Assembly (NCBI RefSeq): GCF_008806595.1
Contig: NZ_VZRB01000015.1
Location: forward strand, 62,001-126,000
DNA length: 64,000 bases
Source: Streptomyces luteolifulvus
GTDB taxonomy: Bacteria > Actinomycetota > Actinomycetes > Streptomycetales > Streptomycetaceae
Direction: 5' to 3'
This document shows positions 61,324 to 64,000 of this stretch, one piece after another (position 1 is the stretch's first letter; every line of letters starts with the position of its first letter). The position numbers and the translations under genes were made by a program. The notes under the pieces were generated by a model that was not told the DNA's origin, did not search any database, and was given only the letters and a program-made list of their open reading frames with translations.

Positions 61324-62241
61324 ATGGGAGCCCAGCTCCGGGTCTACAAGCGTCGCATCCGATCCGTCACCGCGACCAAGAAGATCACGAAGGCGATGGA
61401 GATGATCGCCGCCTCGCGCGTCGTCAAGGCGCAGCGCAAGGTGGCGGCCTCCACGCCGTACGCGACCGAGCTCACCCGCGCGGTCACGGCGGTCGGTACC
61501 GGCTCGAACACCAAGCACCCGCTGACCACGCAGGCCGAGACGGTCACGCGGTCCGCGGTGCTGCTCCTGACGAGCGACCGCGGTCTGGCCGGTGCCTTCA
61601 ACTCCAACGCCATCAAGGCGGCGGAGCAGCTGACCGAGCGCCTGGAGCGCGAGGGCAAGCAGGTCGACACGTACATCGTCGGCCGGCGCGGTGTCGCCCA
61701 CTACAACTTCCGTGAGCGCACCATCGCGGAGTCGTGGACCGGCTTCACCGACGAGCCCTCGTACGCGGACGCCAAGAACGTCGCGGCTCCGCTGATCGAG
61801 GCCATCGAGACGGCGACGGCCGAGGGCGGCGTGGACGAGCTCCACATCGTCTACACCGAGTTCATCTCGATGATGACGCAGACGGCGGTCGACTCCCGCC
61901 TGCTGCCGCTCAGCCTCGAAGAGGTTGCGGAGGAGAAGGCCCCCACGGGCGAGATCCTTCCGCTGTACGACTTCGAGCCGTCGGCGGAGGACGTCCTCGA
62001 CGCCCTGCTGCCGCGCTACGTGGAGAGCCGGATCTACAACGCGCTGCTCCAGTCGGCCGCTTCGAAGCACGCCGCCACGCGGCGCGCGATGAAGTCGGCG
62101 ACCGACAACGCCGGAGAGCTCATCGAGACGCTCTCCCGGCTTGCCAACGCGGCCCGCCAGGCCGAAATCACCCAGGAAATCAGCGAGATCGTCGGTGGCG
62201 CGAGCGCCCTGGCCGACGCGACCGCGGGGAGTGACAACTAA
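61324..62241 (+). CDS. atpG: F1Fo ATP synthase subunit gamma
   Basis: 305 residues from ATG 61324. Central shaft of the rotor. N-terminal RRIRSVTATKKITKAMEMIA and the C-terminal helix (RRAMKSATDNAGELIETL) form the antiparallel coiled coil. The loop TSDRGLAGAFNSNAIK is typical. Its last base is shared with the first base of atpD (TAATG), so they are coupled. Confidence 0.96.
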   Translation: MGAQLRVYKRRIRSVTATKKITKAMEMIAASRVVKAQRKVAASTPYATELTRAVTAVGTGSNTKHPLTTQAETVTRSAVLLLTSDRGLAGAFNSNAIKAAEQLTERLEREGKQVDTYIVGRRGVAHYNFRERTIAESWTGFTDEPSYADAKNVAAPLIEAIETATAEGGVDELHIVYTEFISMMTQTAVDSRLLPLSLEEVAEEKAPTGEILPLYDFEPSAEDVLDALLPRYVESRIYNALLQSAASKHAATRRAMKSATDNAGELIETLSRLANAARQAEITQEISEIVGGASALADATAGSDN

Positions 62242-63677
62242 TGACCACCACTGTTGAGACGGCCACGGCGACGGGCCGCGTCGCGCGGGTCATCGGCCCG
62301 GTCGTCGACGTGGAGTTCCCCGTCGACGCGATGCCGGACATCTACAACGCCCTCCACGTCGAGGTCTCCGACCCGGCCAACGCGGGCGAGAAGAAGACGC
62401 TGACCCTGGAGGTCGCCCAGCACCTCGGCGACGGCCTGGTCCGCACCATCTCCATGCAGCCCACCGACGGTCTGGTCCGCCAGGCCCAGGTCACCGACAC
62501 CGGCACGGGCATCACCGTCCCGGTCGGCGACTTCACCAAGGGCAAGGTGTTCAACACCCTCGGTGAGGTGCTGAACGTCGACGAGTCCTACGACGGCGAG
62601 CGCTGGACCATCCACCGCAAGGCGCCGAACTTCGACGAGCTCGAGTCGAAGACCGAGATGTTCGAGACCGGCGTCAAGGTCATCGACCTCCTCACCCCGT
62701 ACGTCAAGGGTGGAAAGATCGGCCTGTTCGGTGGCGCCGGCGTCGGCAAGACGGTGCTCATCCAGGAGATGATCTACCGCGTGGCCAACAACCACGACGG
62801 TGTCTCCGTGTTCGCCGGTGTCGGCGAGCGCACCCGTGAGGGCAACGACCTGATCGAGGAAATGAGCGACTCGGGCGTCATCGACAAGACCGCCCTGGTC
62901 TTCGGTCAGATGGACGAGCCCCCGGGCACCCGTCTGCGCGTCGCGCTGGCCGGCCTGACCATGGCCGAGTACTTCCGTGACGTCCAGAAGCAGGACGTGC
63001 TGTTCTTCATCGACAACATCTTCCGCTTCACGCAGGCCGGTTCCGAGGTGTCGACCCTGCTCGGCCGTATGCCCTCCGCGGTGGGCTACCAGCCGAACCT
63101 GGCCGACGAGATGGGTCTCCTCCAGGAGCGCATCACCTCGACCCGCGGTCACTCGATCACCTCGATGCAGGCGATCTACGTCCCCGCCGACGACCTGACC
63201 GACCCGGCCCCGGCCACCACGTTCGCCCACCTCGACGCGACGACGGTTCTCTCCCGTCCGATCTCCGAGAAGGGCATCTACCCGGCCGTGGACCCGCTGG
63301 ACTCCACGTCCCGCATCCTGGACCCGCGCTACATCGCGCAGGACCACTACGACGCCGCCATGCGCGTCAAGACGATCCTGCAGAAGTACAAGGACCTCCA
63401 GGACATCATCGCGATCCTCGGTATCGACGAGCTCGGCGAGGAGGACAAGCTCGTCGTCCACCGTGCCCGTCGCGTGGAGCGCTTCCTGTCCCAGAACACC
63501 CACGTCGCCAAGCAGTTCACCGGCGTGGACGGTTCGGACGTGCCGCTGGACGAGTCGATCACCGCGTTCAACGCGATCTGCGACGGCGAGTTCGACCACT
63601 TCCCGGAGCAGGCGTTCTTCATGTGCGGTGGTCTTGAGGACCTCAAGAACAACGCCAAGGAGCTGGGCGTCTCCTGA
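62241..63677 (+). CDS. atpD: F1Fo ATP synthase subunit beta
   Basis: 478 residues from ATG 62241. Catalytic subunit of F1. P-loop GGAGVGKTVLI (about 168-178), the catalytic Glu in GVGERTREGNDL, Walker B VLFFIDNIFRFTQAGSEVS, and the DELSEED equivalent IDELGEED (about 394-401). It is followed by a strong hairpin before atpC. Confidence 0.98.
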   Translation: MTTTVETATATGRVARVIGPVVDVEFPVDAMPDIYNALHVEVSDPANAGEKKTLTLEVAQHLGDGLVRTISMQPTDGLVRQAQVTDTGTGITVPVGDFTKGKVFNTLGEVLNVDESYDGERWTIHRKAPNFDELESKTEMFETGVKVIDLLTPYVKGGKIGLFGGAGVGKTVLIQEMIYRVANNHDGVSVFAGVGERTREGNDLIEEMSDSGVIDKTALVFGQMDEPPGTRLRVALAGLTMAEYFRDVQKQDVLFFIDNIFRFTQAGSEVSTLLGRMPSAVGYQPNLADEMGLLQERITSTRGHSITSMQAIYVPADDLTDPAPATTFAHLDATTVLSRPISEKGIYPAVDPLDSTSRILDPRYIAQDHYDAAMRVKTILQKYKDLQDIIAILGIDELGEEDKLVVHRARRVERFLSQNTHVAKQFTGVDGSDVPLDESITAFNAICDGEFDHFPEQAFFMCGGLEDLKNNAKELGVS

Positions 63678-63692
63678 GCCTCGCGCTCATCT

Positions 63693-63719
63693 GAGGGGGC
63701 GGGCACGTCCCGCCCCCTC
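63693..63719 (+). terminator. hairpin between atpD and atpC
   Basis: GAGGGGGCGGG, loop CACGT, CCCGCCCCCTC: a perfect 11-bp stem, 16 bp after the atpD stop. It could reduce transcription into atpC or stabilise the upstream mRNA. Confidence 0.8.
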
Positions 63720-63788
63720 TTCCACGCCCATTAGACTTGTACGCAACACCCGGCGCGAGAAGCCGGGTGGTGACCCGAGGAGCCACCC

Positions 63789-64000
63789 TTGGCTGCTGAG
63801 CTGCACGTCGCGCTGGTCGCGGCCGACCGAGAGGTCTGGTCCGGCGAGGCCACCCTGGTCGTTGCGCGCACCACGTCCGGCGACATCGGCGTCATGCCCG
63901 GTCACCAGCCGCTGCTCGGTGTGCTGGAGTCGGGCCCGGTGACCATCCGCACGCGTGACGGTGGAACCGTCATCGCCGCGGTGCACGGCGGTTTCATCTC
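63789..64000 (+). CDS. atpC: F1Fo ATP synthase subunit epsilon (partial)
   Basis: The first 70 codons from TTG 63789, with GAGGAG 6 nt upstream; the gene continues beyond the window. Begins AAELHVALVAADREVWSG, followed by GDIGVMPGHQPLLGVLESG, the N-terminal beta-sandwich of the rotor subunit that also inhibits ATP hydrolysis. Separated from atpD by 111 bp containing a hairpin. Confidence 0.93.
   Translation, partial: MAAELHVALVAADREVWSGEATLVVARTTSGDIGVMPGHQPLLGVLESGPVTIRTRDGGTVIAAVHGGFI

Overview
The window is chromosomal DNA of a high-GC actinomycete, almost certainly a Streptomyces. The evidence is the roughly 70% GC with GC-rich third positions, frequent GTG and TTG starts, an ALF-repeat secreted protein, a WhiJ-type regulator/DUF397/RsbW-like gene set, and the order lysA-hom-thrC-thrB-rho-LCP-rpmE-prfA-prmC-tsaC-(PTP)-glyA-(WecA-like)-atpIBEFHAGDC. 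From memory this is also the core order of Streptomyces chromosomes.

Layout. (1) 1-4.9 kb: secreted-protein genes, namely a 5' fragment of an ALF-repeat protein, a small exported protein, and a trypsin-fold/FG-GAP protein whose catalytic residues are substituted. (2) 4.9-5.9 kb: about 1 kb of decayed coding sequence. (3) 5.9-31.9 kb: a defence island built around a complete BREX type 2 (Pgl) system on the minus strand: pglW, pglX, pglY, pglZ, brxD and brxHI. Two clusters interrupt it. Between pglX and pglY lie a WhiJ-like HTH/DUF397 pair, a divergent RsbW-like ATPase, and an XRE-ImmA/PIN-like operon. Between pglZ and brxD, on the opposite strand, lies a two-gene cassette of a DUF262 protein and a protein with two CBS domains and a C-terminal RNxxxH (HEPN-type) motif. 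This cassette is the best candidate for an under-described effector module. (4) 32.1-35.6 kb: a tyrosine integrase that looks 5'-truncated, a membrane protein, a Phd-like antitoxin, a convergent hypothetical gene, and a tRNA-Arg(CCG) gene that is the likely insertion site. (5) 35.8-64 kb: core genome. It holds an orphan receiver protein, an ArgS-like protein lacking the catalytic domain (NrtL), lysine/threonine biosynthesis, rho, an apparently active trypsin/FG-GAP protease, an LCP protein, translation factors, tsaC, a Cys-to-Ser LMW phosphatase homologue, glyA, a WecA/MraY-family transferase and the F1Fo ATP synthase operon, cut inside atpC.

How the parts fit. In Pgl/BREX-2, PglX is the methyltransferase, PglW a kinase, PglY an ATPase and PglZ a phosphatase-fold protein; BrxD (ATPase) and BrxHI (helicase) complete the set. 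The antiparallel DUF262/CBS-HEPN pair has its own candidate promoter and a shared bidirectional terminator with pglZ, so it looks like an independent module carried within BREX. The PIN/ImmA and WhiJ-like units look like toxin-antitoxin or regulatory units. The integrase, tRNA gene and decayed left flank suggest an old genomic island that has lost mobility. I found no CRISPR array, transposase, rRNA or second copy of the tRNA end.
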